Assembly: GCA_963776465.1 (NCBI GenBank)
Contig: CAVZMV010000002.1
Location: forward strand, 2,976,001-3,040,000
Source: DASRHK01 sp963776465
Lineage (GTDB): Bacteria > Pseudomonadota > Gammaproteobacteria > Nevskiales > Nevskiaceae
DNA length: 64,000 nt
Direction of reading: 5' to 3'
Shown piece by piece: positions 42,628 through 55,300 of this stretch. Each line of letters starts with the position of its first letter. Positions within the stretch are counted from its first letter, which is position 1. The translations under genes and the position numbers were made by a program. A model generated the notes under the pieces. It worked only from the letters and a program-made list of their open reading frames with translations. It searched no databases and was not told the origin of the DNA.

Positions 42628-45600
42628 CTAAACGCCTTGGGCCGCCAGGGTTAGAGCGTCGGGCTCGGCTTCGGCCCGGACGTCCAGGGCGGCGTCCGGC
42701 GATTCGTACAGGTTCCCCTGATCGTCCAGGAGAGGCGATTGCGCCTGCAGACACTGCGACAGCACCCGTGCCAGGACCTCGAGGTGCGGCGTCCGGATCA
42801 TCGTGCGGTGATCTCCCGGGACGTCGCAAAGCTCGACGCTGTCCGTGAGGTGGCGCCAGATGATCGCCGGATCGCTCAGGTGAGATACGGTGAGGTCCGA
42901 GCGGAACAATGTGACCGCCAGATCGCTCTCGCGGGGACGGTAGGCGGCAGCGGCGGCCATGCCGGCGTCGCGGACGCGCTGGAATTCGGGGGACAGCACC
43001 ACTTCGTGGACCTCGTCCGGCAGCGGCGCCGACTGCATCGCGCGGACCAGCCGCCTGAAGAGCGAGCGCAAACGCGAGGACCAGTGCGGAATCACGTCCC
43101 GCAGCTGCAGCGTCCGCGCGGTGCGAAGTCCCGAACGAAGGCGACGCCCGAAGTACTCGATCCACGCCGCTGCGGGCCAGTCCCGCTCGAGCGAGGTCGA
43201 ATCCATGATGCCCAGGAAGGACACGCTTTCCCCCGCCGCCTTCAGTATTCGCGCCATCTCGTAGGCCACCCAGCCGCCGAAGGAATAGCCGAGCAGCAGG
43301 TACGGCCCGCTGGGCTGCACCGACCGGAGCGCGGCGAGGTATTCGGCAGCCATCGTCTCGACCCGGTCGTTGGGCTGGTCGACAGAACCAAAGCCACGCG
43401 CCTGCAACCCATACACCGCGCGGTCGGTTTGCAGCGCCTGCACCAGGGGCCGCAGCTCCATGACGCTGCCCCCGACGCCGTGAACGATGAACAGCGGTGG
43501 TCCGCGCCGGCCTCGCGACAGCAGCACCAACGGCTGATGCGGCATCGGCTGCCGTTGCTCGAGCGCTGCGGTGAACGTCGCCAGGGTCGGCGATTCGAAC
43601 AGCAGCGCGGCAGCGACGTCACGTCCGGTGCGGCGCTTGATGTCGGCCACCAGCCGCATCGCCCGCAGCGAATCGCCACCCAGGTCGAAATAGTTGTCGT
43701 CCGGACCGACTGGCGAAACCTCGAGGACGTCCTCCCAGGCTTGGCGGATGCTCTGCGCAAACGTGACGTTGCCGCTCTCGGCCGGCGCCGCGGTCGGCAC
43801 GCGCCGGGCCGCCCAAGCCTTCAGCGGATCCAGGCTCTCGGGATTGCGCAGCGCGCCAGCGTTGACGATCGGCAAGCCGCTCAACGCGTCGCGGGCGCTT
43901 CGCTCGGAACGTTTGCCGCTGAACGTCGTCGGCAGCTGGTCCACTGCGAGGATGGCGGCGGGCACGTGCGCAGCAGATCTCCGGCTGCCGAGCTCGCGCT
44001 TGATGCGCGCGGCCAGCTCGTTTGAGAGGACCTCGCCTTCCTTCAGGACCAGGAGCAACACCAGTCTGGCTCCGCCGGGCTCGTCGGCGCTGTGCTGCTC
44101 GACCGCCATGGACTCGCTGATCTCGGGGAAATCCGCCAAGACCCGATAGAGCTCCGCCGGTCCGATGCGGATGCCGCGGATGTTCAGCACGCCGTCGGAG
44201 CGGCCGTGCATGCGCGCGGAGCCTTCGGGCGTGAATTCGATCAGGTCGCCATGCGTCCACAGGCGGGGATTCTGCGAGAAGTAAGCCTTGTGGAACCGTC
44301 GCCCGTCGACGTCGCCGAGGATGCCCAGCGGCCGCGACGGAAATGGATTGGCGCAGACCAGCTCGCCGACGCTGCCCTCCGTTTGCGCGTCGAGGCTGCG
44401 AACGTCCAGCCCGAGACTGCGGGATTGGCACTCGGCGCTGTAAGCCGGCAGGTTCGGATTGCCCAGGACGAAGCAGCCGACGATGTCAGTGCCACCGGAG
44501 ATGGACTGGATGTGCAGCGGCTTGACCTGGGTCCATACCCACTCCTGCTGACGCGGGTAGAGGATCGAGCCGGTCGAGAACATCGCGCGCAGCGCGGAGA
44601 AATCGAAATCGTCACCGGGCCGCCAGCCGCTGCGCTCGCAAATCTGCAGATAGGCCGGGCTCGTCCCGAACATCGTCACGCGCTCGTCGGCGACGATGCG
44701 CCACAGGCGATCGGCGCTGGTCACGGGGCCGTCGAACAGCACGATCTCGCTGCCGACGGCCAGCGCCGACAGCTGCCAGTTCCACATCATCCAGCCGGTG
44801 GAGGTCTGGAAGAACAGCTTGTCGGATCCGCGCAGATCGCAGTGCAGCCGGTGTTCCTTCACGTGCTCGATCAGCGTGCCGCCCGCGCCATGGACCAGGC
44901 ACTTGGGCGCACCGGTGGTGCCGGACGTGAAGAGAACGAAGAGCGGATGGTTGAACGCCAGCCGCGGCCATTCCACGGCGACGCCAGCGTGGCGCGCGAG
45001 CAGTGCGCTGGCGCGATGCACCGGCAAGCCGAGGTCGGTGGGCACCTCGAAATCATCCAGCAGCACGATCCCGCGCAGCGTCGGCAGGTTTCGCACGACT
45101 TCGGTGAAGCGCGCGCGCTGCTGCGCGCCCATCGTCGTCGCCGGATCCGGCAGATCGGCCATGAGCAGCACGGGCTCGACCTGCGAGAACCGGCTGATCA
45201 GCGCGGCGCTGCCGACATCCAGTGCGCCAGTCGAGACCGTGCAGCCGATGCCTGCGGCGCCCAGGCATCCCGCGATCGCCCATGGCGTGTTGTTGGCGAC
45301 GATCGCGATCCGGCTCTGGGATCCTAGCCCAAGGTCCAGCAAGGCGGCCGACAAGCCTTGCGCGCGGTCGCGCAGCTCGCCGCGCGTCCAGCGCTCCGTG
45401 GGGCGATCGGCGTGCACAGCGGTGATTGCCGGACGGCTCGCCTCGAAGGCGCCCTCGCCGATCCGCAGGAGGTTCTCTGCATAGCTGAGGCGGACGTTGG
45501 GAAAGAACGTCGTGGATTCGATCTGATCGCCGACCAGGGACGGCGCCGAACTGCCCTCGCACTCGAGCGCCGACCATTCGAGGAACCACTGCCAGAAATC

Positions 45601-45795
45601 GGCAGCGTTCTCGATGCAGAAGCGTTCGAACGCGGGATAGTCGGCAAAGTCGCGGCCGGCACGCTGGCCGCAGAACTGGATGAAGGCGGAAAGCTGCGTC
45701 GCCGCGACCTGCGCAGGGGTCGGCGCGAACAAGGGTCGACGCGTAGGCGGCGTCGCCGGGGGTAGCCGGTCCGGTGTCTCCATATGTGCGCTCAC
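42628..45795 (-). CDS. Acetoacetyl-CoA synthetase-like / carrier / thioesterase fusion
   Basis: A 1055-residue three-part protein. Residues about 35-640 are an acyl-activating enzyme of the acetoacetyl-CoA synthetase type: A3 loop LFTSGTTGAPK near 289-298, TSTGWMMWNWQLSALAVG, and the C-terminal lysine in FSGKRSE near 627. Residues about 675-745 are a phosphopantetheine carrier (NYFDLGGDSLRAM, serine near 709). Residues about 765-1015 are a type I thioesterase (LFIVHGVGG; nucleophile in GYSFGG near 838; GDHRT histidine near 996). GTG with AAGGGG 5 bp upstream was chosen as the start; an ATG lies 4 codons in. It stands upstream of infC, where thrS is usual. Product unknown. Confidence 0.88.
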   Translation of the reverse strand: MSAHMETPDRLPPATPPTRRPLFAPTPAQVAATQLSAFIQFCGQRAGRDFADYPAFERFCIENAADFWQWFLEWSALECEGSSAPSLVGDQIESTTFFPNVRLSYAENLLRIGEGAFEASRPAITAVHADRPTERWTRGELRDRAQGLSAALLDLGLGSQSRIAIVANNTPWAIAGCLGAAGIGCTVSTGALDVGSAALISRFSQVEPVLLMADLPDPATTMGAQQRARFTEVVRNLPTLRGIVLLDDFEVPTDLGLPVHRASALLARHAGVAVEWPRLAFNHPLFVLFTSGTTGAPKCLVHGAGGTLIEHVKEHRLHCDLRGSDKLFFQTSTGWMMWNWQLSALAVGSEIVLFDGPVTSADRLWRIVADERVTMFGTSPAYLQICERSGWRPGDDFDFSALRAMFSTGSILYPRQQEWVWTQVKPLHIQSISGGTDIVGCFVLGNPNLPAYSAECQSRSLGLDVRSLDAQTEGSVGELVCANPFPSRPLGILGDVDGRRFHKAYFSQNPRLWTHGDLIEFTPEGSARMHGRSDGVLNIRGIRIGPAELYRVLADFPEISESMAVEQHSADEPGGARLVLLLVLKEGEVLSNELAARIKRELGSRRSAAHVPAAILAVDQLPTTFSGKRSERSARDALSGLPIVNAGALRNPESLDPLKAWAARRVPTAAPAESGNVTFAQSIRQAWEDVLEVSPVGPDDNYFDLGGDSLRAMRLVADIKRRTGRDVAAALLFESPTLATFTAALEQRQPMPHQPLVLLSRGRRGPPLFIVHGVGGSVMELRPLVQALQTDRAVYGLQARGFGSVDQPNDRVETMAAEYLAALRSVQPSGPYLLLGYSFGGWVAYEMARILKAAGESVSFLGIMDSTSLERDWPAAAWIEYFGRRLRSGLRTARTLQLRDVIPHWSSRLRSLFRRLVRAMQSAPLPDEVHEVVLSPEFQRVRDAGMAAAAAYRPRESDLAVTLFRSDLTVSHLSDPAIIWRHLTDSVELCDVPGDHRTMIRTPHLEVLARVLSQCLQAQSPLLDDQGNLYESPDAALDVRAEAEPDALTLAAQGV

Positions 45796-45949
45796 ACGAT
45801 CCCCTTGCAGACCTCCCCTGCGGGAAGGGGCCGGCCGGTCGACGGGACCCGGTCGGACAGCAGTAGCTTTCGCCAGATGGCGACAGGGGTCGGTACGGGA
45901 GGGTACGGTGCTGCGAAATACGGCAAACACCTGACGCGACGCTGCTTTT

Positions 45950-46312
45950 CTATCTCGCGAAAAGTCCGATCAGCTGCTCGGCAGTGGCGGGCTTGGCGAC
46001 GACGGAATCGAAGCCGGCCTCTTCCACGGTATCCATGAACGCTGCTTGCGTGAAGGCAGTCAACGCGATGATTTTCGCTTGTAGCCCCAGGGACCGGAGG
46101 AACCTCGCGACGACGAAGCCGTCGACGCCCGGCATCACCAGATCGAGCAGGATCACGTCAGGTCGGAATGTCTGCGCGACATCCACTGCGGAGACGCCGT
46201 CGTAGGCGGCCACTGCCGTATGCCCGAGCAGCTGCACCAGCGTGACGAGCGTATCGGCGGCGTTCTTGTTGTCGTCGACGATCAGAACGCGGCTTGGCAG
46301 TGGACCGGGCAT
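45950..46312 (-). CDS. Single-domain response regulator
   Basis: A 120-residue CheY-type receiver without an output domain: acidic pair VLIVDDNK, phosphoacceptor aspartate in VILLDLVMPGVDG, T in IIALTAFTQ and K in VVAKPATAEQL. Probably a shuttle protein of a phosphorelay or hybrid kinase. Its kinase is not in the window. A GTG one codon earlier could be used. It lies downstream of tRNA-Val but beyond a strong terminator. Confidence 0.9.
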   Translation of the reverse strand: MPGPLPSRVLIVDDNKNAADTLVTLVQLLGHTAVAAYDGVSAVDVAQTFRPDVILLDLVMPGVDGFVVARFLRSLGLQAKIIALTAFTQAAFMDTVEEAGFDSVVAKPATAEQLIGLFAR

Positions 46313-46400
46313 GACCCATAAACGTAGCGGTCGGAATGCCGTTGCTCTGTGCGATATCACACATAGCGCGCAACGAAAAAACCACGCTTCGCAACCCAAA

Positions 46401-46432
46401 CAAATGACCCCGCCTTTTAGCGGGGTCATTTG
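46401..46432. terminator. Strong bidirectional-type hairpin terminator
   Basis: Perfect 13 bp arms (CAAATGACCCCGC and its complement) around a 6 nt loop, located 11 bp downstream of tRNA-Val on the minus strand. The T-run after the stem is short, but the A/T base of the stem supplies it. It isolates the tRNA from the response-regulator gene. Confidence 0.8.
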
Positions 46433-46443
46433 TTGAGATTGCT

Positions 46444-46520
46444 TGGTAGGCGCGAATGGACTCGAACCATCGACCCCCACCATGTCAAGGTGGTGCTCTA
46501 ACCAGCTGAGCTACGCGCCT
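46444..46520 (-). tRNA. tRNA-Val(GAC)
   Basis: A 77 nt cloverleaf with encoded CCA. Acceptor AGGCGCG/CGCGCCT; anticodon stem CCACC/GGTGG enclosing TTGACAT, anticodon GAC for GUC codons; T-loop GTTCGAGTC. Transcribed on the minus strand toward the terminator, 55 bp from the uvrB stop. Confidence 0.97.
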
Positions 46521-46575
46521 GCGAAGGCGCGCAAGATACTGACTAACCGGCCCCTGCGCAAGCTGGAGCGGGCCT

Positions 46576-48636
<2,061 letters not shown>

Positions 48637-48708
48637 GGTGCTAGAACACGTCTAATGGACCGAGTATCATCGCGCGCCGTTTGTTCCATTGCCTAGTGAC
48701 CAGTCCAC

Positions 48709-49887
48709 ATGGAATTGACCCTCTCGCAGCGCTCGACCCGCATCAAGCCCTCGCCGACGCTGGCGGTCACCGCCAAGGCCGCGGAGCTCAAAGCGCAGGG
48801 CAAGGATGTTCTCTCCCTCGGCGCCGGCGAGCCGGACTTCGACACGCCGCAGCACATCAAGGATGCGGCCGTCGCGGCGCTTTCCAAGGGCTTCACCAAG
48901 TACACGGCGGTCGGCGGCACGCCGGGGCTGAAGAACGCGATCATCGCCAAGATGAAGCGCGACAACGCGCTCGACTACAAGCCGAACCAGGTGCTCGTCT
49001 CCAACGGCGGCAAGCAGTCCTGCTACAACCTGTGCCAGGCGTACCTCAACGCCACCGACGAAGTGATCATCCCGGCGCCGTACTGGGTGAGCTATCCCGA
49101 CATGGTGTTGCTGGCCGATGCCACGCCGGTGATCCTGCCGACCACTGCGGCGACCCGCTTCAAGATCACTGCGGCGCAGCTCGAGGCTGCGATCACGCCG
49201 CGCACGCGGATGATGTTCCTGAACAGTCCGTCCAACCCGTCAGGCATGGCCTACACGCGCGCCGAGCTGACCACGCTGGGCGAAGTGCTGCGCAAGCATC
49301 CGCAGGTGCTGATCGCCACCGACGACATGTACGAAAAGATCATGTGGACGGGCGAGCCTTACAGCAACGTCGTCAACGCCTGCCCTGACCTGTACGAGCG
49401 CACGGTCGTCATCCACGCCGTGTCGAAGACCTATTCGATGACCGGCTGGCGCATCGGCTGGGCCTGCGGTCCCGCGAAGCTCATCACGGCGATGGCGGAC
49501 ATCCAGTCGCAGTCGACCTCCAACCCCAACTCGATCGCGCAGGTCGCGGCCGAGGCGGCACTGTCGGGCGATCAAACCTGCGTCACCGAGATGTGCAAGG
49601 CGTTCCGCGAGCGCCACGACATGCTGGTCGCGGGCTTGAACAAGATTCCCGGCATCAGCTGCCTGCCGGGCGACGGCACCTTCTACGCGTTCCCCAACGT
49701 CGAGGGCCTGATGCGCAAGCTCGGCGTCGCCGACGACCTCGCGCTGTCCGACCTGCTGCTGCAGAAATCGCTGGTCGCCGTCGTGCCCGGGTCGGCGTTC
49801 GGCGCGCCTGGCCACCTGCGCCTGTCGTTTGCCACGAGCGACAAGGTGCTCAGAGCCTGCCTCGAGCGGATCGCGGCCATCGCGTAA
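48709..49887 (+). CDS. Class I pyridoxal-phosphate aminotransferase (aspartate type)
   Basis: A 392-residue aminotransferase of subgroup I-gamma, most likely aspartate/prephenate aminotransferase. Features: LGAGEPDFDTPQHIKDAA, KYTAVGGTPGLKNAI, substrate-binding NSPSNPSGMAYTRAEL, and the PLP lysine in SKTYSMTGWRIGW near residue 239, plus the carboxylate-binding arginine in HLRLSFATS. Separated by 34 bp from the TolC gene. Confidence 0.92.
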   Translation: MELTLSQRSTRIKPSPTLAVTAKAAELKAQGKDVLSLGAGEPDFDTPQHIKDAAVAALSKGFTKYTAVGGTPGLKNAIIAKMKRDNALDYKPNQVLVSNGGKQSCYNLCQAYLNATDEVIIPAPYWVSYPDMVLLADATPVILPTTAATRFKITAAQLEAAITPRTRMMFLNSPSNPSGMAYTRAELTTLGEVLRKHPQVLIATDDMYEKIMWTGEPYSNVVNACPDLYERTVVIHAVSKTYSMTGWRIGWACGPAKLITAMADIQSQSTSNPNSIAQVAAEAALSGDQTCVTEMCKAFRERHDMLVAGLNKIPGISCLPGDGTFYAFPNVEGLMRKLGVADDLALSDLLLQKSLVAVVPGSAFGAPGHLRLSFATSDKVLRACLERIAAIA

Positions 49888-49921
49888 CGTTTCGTTACAC
49901 GTCGCATCCTATGATGGGCGG

Positions 49922-51244
49922 ATGACGACGCTGCGACACGGACTCTTGTGCCTGGCGATCCTCGCCTGCAGCACGTCAGCCTTGGCGGTCGAACCCCTGC
50001 CCCCGCGTCCGCTCGGCCTGATCGAGCTGACCGATCTTGCGATGCGCAACAGTCCGGTCACCCGCGCGGCGTGGGCGCAGGTGCGCCAGTCCGAGGCCGC
50101 GGAGACCATCGCGCGCGCAGGCTACTGGCCGACGCTGAGCGCCAGCTACAGCATCCAGCGCACGCAGCAGCTCGCCTTCGAGGGCAACGCGGTTCCGGCG
50201 CAGACCCGCTACGGCCCCACCGTCAATTTCAGCTATCTGTTGCTGGACTTCGGCGCCCGCGGCGGCGCCCTGGACCGGGCGAAGGCGGAGAACCTGGCGG
50301 CACAGCTGATGCAGGACCAGACGATCCAGGACCTGCTGCTGACGGTGGAATCGGCCTACTACGCAGTGATCGGCGCGCGCGGGCTCGAGCGGGCCGCTCG
50401 GCAATCGCTGACTGAAGCGCAAGCCAGCTCGGATGCGGCGCAAGCCCGGCACAAGTCCGGAGCGGTGACGATCGGCGACCTCTACCAGTCACAGGCCGCA
50501 CTGTCGTCTGCGACGCTGACGCTCCAGCAAGCCGAAGGCTCCCGCGTGGTCGCCGAGGGCGCGCTCGCGGTTGCTCTCGGCTATTCCCCCGACACGACGG
50601 TGCAGCTGACCGACTGGCAGGCGCCGCAGAACCCCCAGTTGCCGGCACGAAGCGTCCAGGAGCTGCTCGAGACGACGCGTAGCGCGCGACCCGAGCTCCT
50701 CGCCGCGAAAGCACGAGAGCAGGCCGCCGACGCTGCGGTGCGGCAGGCTCGCTCCGACAACTGGCCGACGCTCAACCTGACGGCGAGCGGCGGCCGGACC
50801 ACCATCGTCGGCCGCGGCACTGCCGAGCAATACAACGCCGGAGTGCGGCTCGACCTGCCGCTGTTCTCCGGCTTCTCCGTGCAGGGCGCGATCGAGCAGG
50901 CCAAGGCCGGCGCCGATCTGGCGCGCGCCGACACCGAATCGCTGCGCCTCTCCGTGGAGCAGCAGGTGTGGGTCGCGTATCAGAACGTCCAGACCTCGCG
51001 CAAAGGCCTCGATGCCGCCAGCGCCCAGCTGCGCGCGGCCGAGCAGGCAGCGGACGCCATCCGCGCCCGCTACCGCACCGGCTTGTCTAGCATCCTCGAG
51101 ATGCTGACCGCAGAGCAGGCGCTGGCGCAGGCCCGCATCGCCGACGTCCAGGCCGGCATCGATTGGTATCAAAGCCTGGCGACGCTGGGCCATGACGCCG
51201 GCGGGCTAGGCGTCACCACAGCAGCGCCGAGGGGATCGCCGTGA
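49922..51244 (+). CDS. TolC family outer-membrane efflux protein
   Basis: A 440-residue outer-membrane channel component: signal peptide ending STSALA, then two OEP repeats (RNSPVTRAAWAQVRQSEAAETIARAGYWPTLSASYS; ARPELLAAKAREQAADAAVRQARSDNWPTLNL) with long alpha-helical barrels and AQARIADVQAGIDWYQSLATLG at the end. It forms a tripartite pump with the next two genes, which overlap in sequence (GTGA), so stoichiometric expression is likely. The ATG was chosen over longer in-frame options because it starts the signal peptide. Confidence 0.93.
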   Translation: MTTLRHGLLCLAILACSTSALAVEPLPPRPLGLIELTDLAMRNSPVTRAAWAQVRQSEAAETIARAGYWPTLSASYSIQRTQQLAFEGNAVPAQTRYGPTVNFSYLLLDFGARGGALDRAKAENLAAQLMQDQTIQDLLLTVESAYYAVIGARGLERAARQSLTEAQASSDAAQARHKSGAVTIGDLYQSQAALSSATLTLQQAEGSRVVAEGALAVALGYSPDTTVQLTDWQAPQNPQLPARSVQELLETTRSARPELLAAKAREQAADAAVRQARSDNWPTLNLTASGGRTTIVGRGTAEQYNAGVRLDLPLFSGFSVQGAIEQAKAGADLARADTESLRLSVEQQVWVAYQNVQTSRKGLDAASAQLRAAEQAADAIRARYRTGLSSILEMLTAEQALAQARIADVQAGIDWYQSLATLGHDAGGLGVTTAAPRGSP

Positions 51245-52380
51245 AGAGAAAACGCGTCCTGCTGGTCCTCGCGGTCGCCGGGATTGCCTGGCTGATCTGG
51301 TGGCGCATCACCACCGACAGCGAGAAGACCTCCACGCGGCCGGCACCCGCCGAGATCGCGACGACCAAGGTGCGGACGGGACCCGCGCCCATCGAGCTCG
51401 TCGCAATGGGACAGGTCCTGAGCCTGCACAGCGTGGCGCTGCGGCCGCAGGTCAGCGGCGCGCTGATCGAGGTTTACTTCACCGAAGGCGCCGACGTGAA
51501 CGCCGGTGACCGGATGTTCCTCATCGATCCGGGCCCGTCGCGGGCCGCGGTCGCGCAGGCGCGCGCCCAGCTCGCGCGCGATCGCGCCGCCATGGATTCG
51601 GCGCTGTCGCAGTATCGTCGGCTGGAGCCGCTGGCCAAGAAGGAATATGCGTCGGCGCAGGAGATCGAGAGCGCCCGCGGCGCGATGATGCAGGCCCAGT
51701 CCGTGGTCGAGAGCGACAAGGCCGCGCTGGAGCAGGCGCAGATCAACCTCGATCGCACGCTGGTGAAGGCGCCGATCGCCGGCCGTACCGGGAGCCTGGC
51801 CGTGAAGGTGGGAAACGTCGTTGGTCCCTCTGACGCGACGCCGGTGGTGGTGATCAACCAGCTGCAGCCAATCCAGGTCGAGTTCTCCATTCCCCAAAGC
51901 TCGCTCGGCGCGGTGCAGGAGGCGCTCGCGCGCGGTGACGTGCCGGTTCGCGTCAGCGGCGAGCAGGCGGGCCAGGCGCTGGGAGAAGGTCGGCTCGTGT
52001 TCGTCGACAACGCGGTGAATCCCAGCACAGGCACGGTGCGTCTCAAGGCCGAGGTTACGAACCGCGACTTGCGCCTGTGGCCCGGCGCATTCGTCACCGT
52101 GACGGTAACGTTGAAAGTCGAGCAGGACGCGATCCTGGTGCCGGAGCTCGCCGTCCAGCCCGGCGCCGCCGGTTCCTACGTCTTCCTCGTCGACGCCGAG
52201 GCCAAAGTGTCGCTGCAGAACGTCACGGTCGCCCGGCAACACGGCGGCGACGTCGTCATCAGCGCAGGTCTCAAAGGCGGCGAAACGATCGTCGCCCGGC
52301 CGCCGCGTGACCTGAGTCCCGGCATGAGTATCCACGGCGGGCGCCGCGGCGGCGGCAAGTCGCCCAAAGACCGCAAGTGA
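51241..52380 (+). CDS. RND efflux periplasmic adaptor (membrane fusion protein)
   Basis: A 379-residue HlyD/AcrA-type adaptor. An N-terminal membrane anchor (RVLLVLAVAGIAWLIWWRI), a lipoyl half (VALRPQVSGALIEVYFTEGADVNAGDRMFLIDPGP), an alpha-hairpin of AQARAQLARDRA type, the second lipoyl half (TLVKAPIAGRTGSLAVKVGNVV), a beta-barrel domain and a basic C-terminal tail. GTG start overlapping the TolC stop and GTGA overlap with the pump gene. Confidence 0.95.
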   Translation: MKRKRVLLVLAVAGIAWLIWWRITTDSEKTSTRPAPAEIATTKVRTGPAPIELVAMGQVLSLHSVALRPQVSGALIEVYFTEGADVNAGDRMFLIDPGPSRAAVAQARAQLARDRAAMDSALSQYRRLEPLAKKEYASAQEIESARGAMMQAQSVVESDKAALEQAQINLDRTLVKAPIAGRTGSLAVKVGNVVGPSDATPVVVINQLQPIQVEFSIPQSSLGAVQEALARGDVPVRVSGEQAGQALGEGRLVFVDNAVNPSTGTVRLKAEVTNRDLRLWPGAFVTVTVTLKVEQDAILVPELAVQPGAAGSYVFLVDAEAKVSLQNVTVARQHGGDVVISAGLKGGETIVARPPRDLSPGMSIHGGRRGGGKSPKDRK

Positions 52381-55300
52381 ACGTTTCCGGCATCTTCATC
52401 CGCCGGCCGGTCGCCACGACGATCCTGATGGCGGCGCTGGTGCTGTTCGGATTCGTCGCCTATCGCAATCTGCCGGTGGCCGAGCTGCCCTCGGTCGATT
52501 TCCCGACGATCAGCGTTTCGGCAAGCCTGCCCGGCGCCGATCCGCAGACCATGGCGGCCACGGTGGCAACGCCGCTGGAACGCGCGTTCACCCAGATCTC
52601 GGGCGTGGATTCGATGACCTCCAGCAGCGGCACCGGCAGCACGAGCATCACGCTGCAGTTCGCGCTCGAGCGCGACATCGACGCCGCGGCACAGGACGTG
52701 CAGACCGCGATCTCGCAGACCTTGCGCCAGCTGCCTGCCTCGATGCCGTCGCCGCCGACGCTGCGCAAGCAGAACCCTACCGATTCGCCGGTGATGCAGA
52801 TCGCGCTGAGCGCGACCACGATCCCGCTGACCACGCTCGACGACTTCGCGGAGACCCGCGTCGCCGACCGGATGTCGCAGCTCGAGGGCGTTGCGCAGGT
52901 GCAGATCTACGGATCCAAGCGCTACGCCACGCGCATCTACATAAATCCGCGCGCGCTCACCGCCCGCGGGCTGTCCCTGAGCCAGGTGCGCAGCGCCGTG
53001 GCGTCCGGCAACAGCTATCAGCCTGGCGGCACGCTCTACGGCGCGCAACGCAGCTACACCGTCGCCTCCGACGCGCAGCTGCGCAATGCCGCCGAGTACA
53101 ACGATTTGATCCTCGCCTATAGCGACGGCGCGCCAGTGCGTCTGCGCGACGTCGGCCGCGCCGTCGACAGCATCCAGAACGACAAGCAGCAGACCGAGTT
53201 CAACGGCCGTCCGGCCATCGTCGTCGCCATCACGCGTCAACCCGGCTCCAACACGGTGCAGATCGCGCGGTCCGTTCGCGAGCTGCTGCCCGACCTGGCC
53301 AAAGCCGGCCCCGGCGACACTCAGATGGACGTCGTCTACGACCGCAGCGAATTCATCAACCAGTCGGTGGGCGACGTCAAGCTGACGCTGGTGCTCTCGG
53401 TGGTGCTGGTGATCGGCGTCATCTTCCTGTTCCTGCGCGACACTCGCGCGACCGTCATCGCCGCGCTGGCTCTGCCCTCCTCGCTGCTGGGCACGTTCGG
53501 GATCATGTACTTCTGCGGCTTCTCGCTCGACAACCTTTCGCTGATGGCGCTGACGCTCTCGGTCGGGTTCGTGGTCGACGACGCGATCGTCGTGCTGGAG
53601 AACATCACCCGCCATCGGGAGAAGGGGCTGTCCGGAAGTGAAGCCTCCGAAGTTGGCAGCCGCGAGATCGGCTTCACCGTCATCTCGATGACCTTGTCGC
53701 TGGTCGCGGTATTCATCCCGCTGCTGTTCATGGGCGGCATCGTCGGCCGCCTGTTCCGCGAGTTCGCGGTGACCGTTGCGATCGCCATCCTGCTTTCGGG
53801 TGTGGTGTCGCTGACGCTGACGCCGATGCTGTGCTCGCGCTTCCTGCGCGAGCAACAGCACCGCGCCGGCGGCCGCATGGCGCAGCGGTTCGAGCAATGG
53901 TTCGAGGGACTGCGCGACGCTTACGGCAGGAGCCTGCGCTGGTCGATGGACCATGTCGGGATAATGCTCGGCGTCGCTGCAGCCACGCTGCTGGCCACGC
54001 TGGCCATGTTTACGGTGGTCAAGACGGGATTCATCCCGACCCAGGACACGGGCGTGATCAGCGGCAGCACGCGTGCGCCCGAAGGCGTGGCCTACGAGGA
54101 CCTCGTGAAAATGCAGCACCAGGTCGCCGACATCGTGCTGAAGAACGAGAACGTGGAAGCCCTCGTGTCCTCCGCAGGCCAGGGCGGTGGCGGCGTCACC
54201 GGCGGCAGCGTCGGTCGCGTGACGGTGCGGCTGAAGCCGGCAACGGACCGCTCGCTGAGCGCTGACGAAGTGATCGCCAAGCTGCGCAAGGAGGCTGCCG
54301 TGGTTCCGCAGATGCAGCTCCTGCTGCAGAACCCGCCGGCGATCCGCATCGGTGCAGGCCGCTCCAGCTCCAACTACCAGTACGTGCTGCAGGGGGACGA
54401 CATCCAGGCGATGTCTGCCGTCGCCAAGACGATGGAGGCGCGGATGGAAGAGATCCCCGGCCTGCGCGATCCCAGCAGCGACGTGGAGCTGGCCAATCCG
54501 CAGATCAACGTCAGCATCCTGCGCGACCGCGCCTCGGCGCTCGGCGTACCGGTGTCGAGCATCCAGGACACGCTCTACGCGGCCTATGGTGCGTCACGCG
54601 TCAGCACCATCTACGGCAGCAGCGCGCAGTACGACGTGCTGATGCAGATCGATCCCAGCTTCCAGCAGGACATCAACGCGCTGGGCGCGCTGTATGTGCC
54701 GGCTGGCGACGGCCGCCTGGTGCCGCTCGCCGCGGTCGCGACCGTCACTCCCGGGATTGGGCCCCTGTCGATCAACCATTACGGCGAGCTGCCGTCGGTG
54801 ACGCTGTCGTTCGACCTGGAGCCCGGCGTGTCGCTCGGCGACGTGACCGGCCGCATCGAGGACCTCGCAGGTGAAGTGCTTCCGGACGGCGTCAGCGGCG
54901 CGTTCACCGGCACTGCGCAGACGTTCAAGCAGTCGACCGTGGATCTTCCGTTGCTGCTGCTGTTCACGATCCTGGTGATCTACATGGTGCTCGCGATCCT
55001 CTACGAGCATTTCGTGCATCCGGTGACGATCCTGACGGCGCTGCCGCTGGCGACCATCGGCGCGCTGATCTCCCTGTGGATCTTCGGCGCCGAGCTCAAC
55101 GTCTTCAGCTTCGTCGGCCTGATCCTGCTGGTCGGCTTGGTGAAGAAGAACGGCATCATCATGATCGACTTCGCCATCACCCGGCGACGGGAAGGCGTGG
55201 CGGCGCGCGACGCCATGATCGAGGCCTGCCTGGTGCGCTTCCGGCCGATCATGATGACTTCCCTGGCCGCGATTCTCGGCACGCTGCCGGTGGCGCTGGG

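Noticed and set aside
42554..46312. Possible thrS upstream of infC.
   Set aside because: Neither strand encodes threonyl-tRNA synthetase motifs; the space is filled by the synthetase/carrier/thioesterase fusion and a response regulator.
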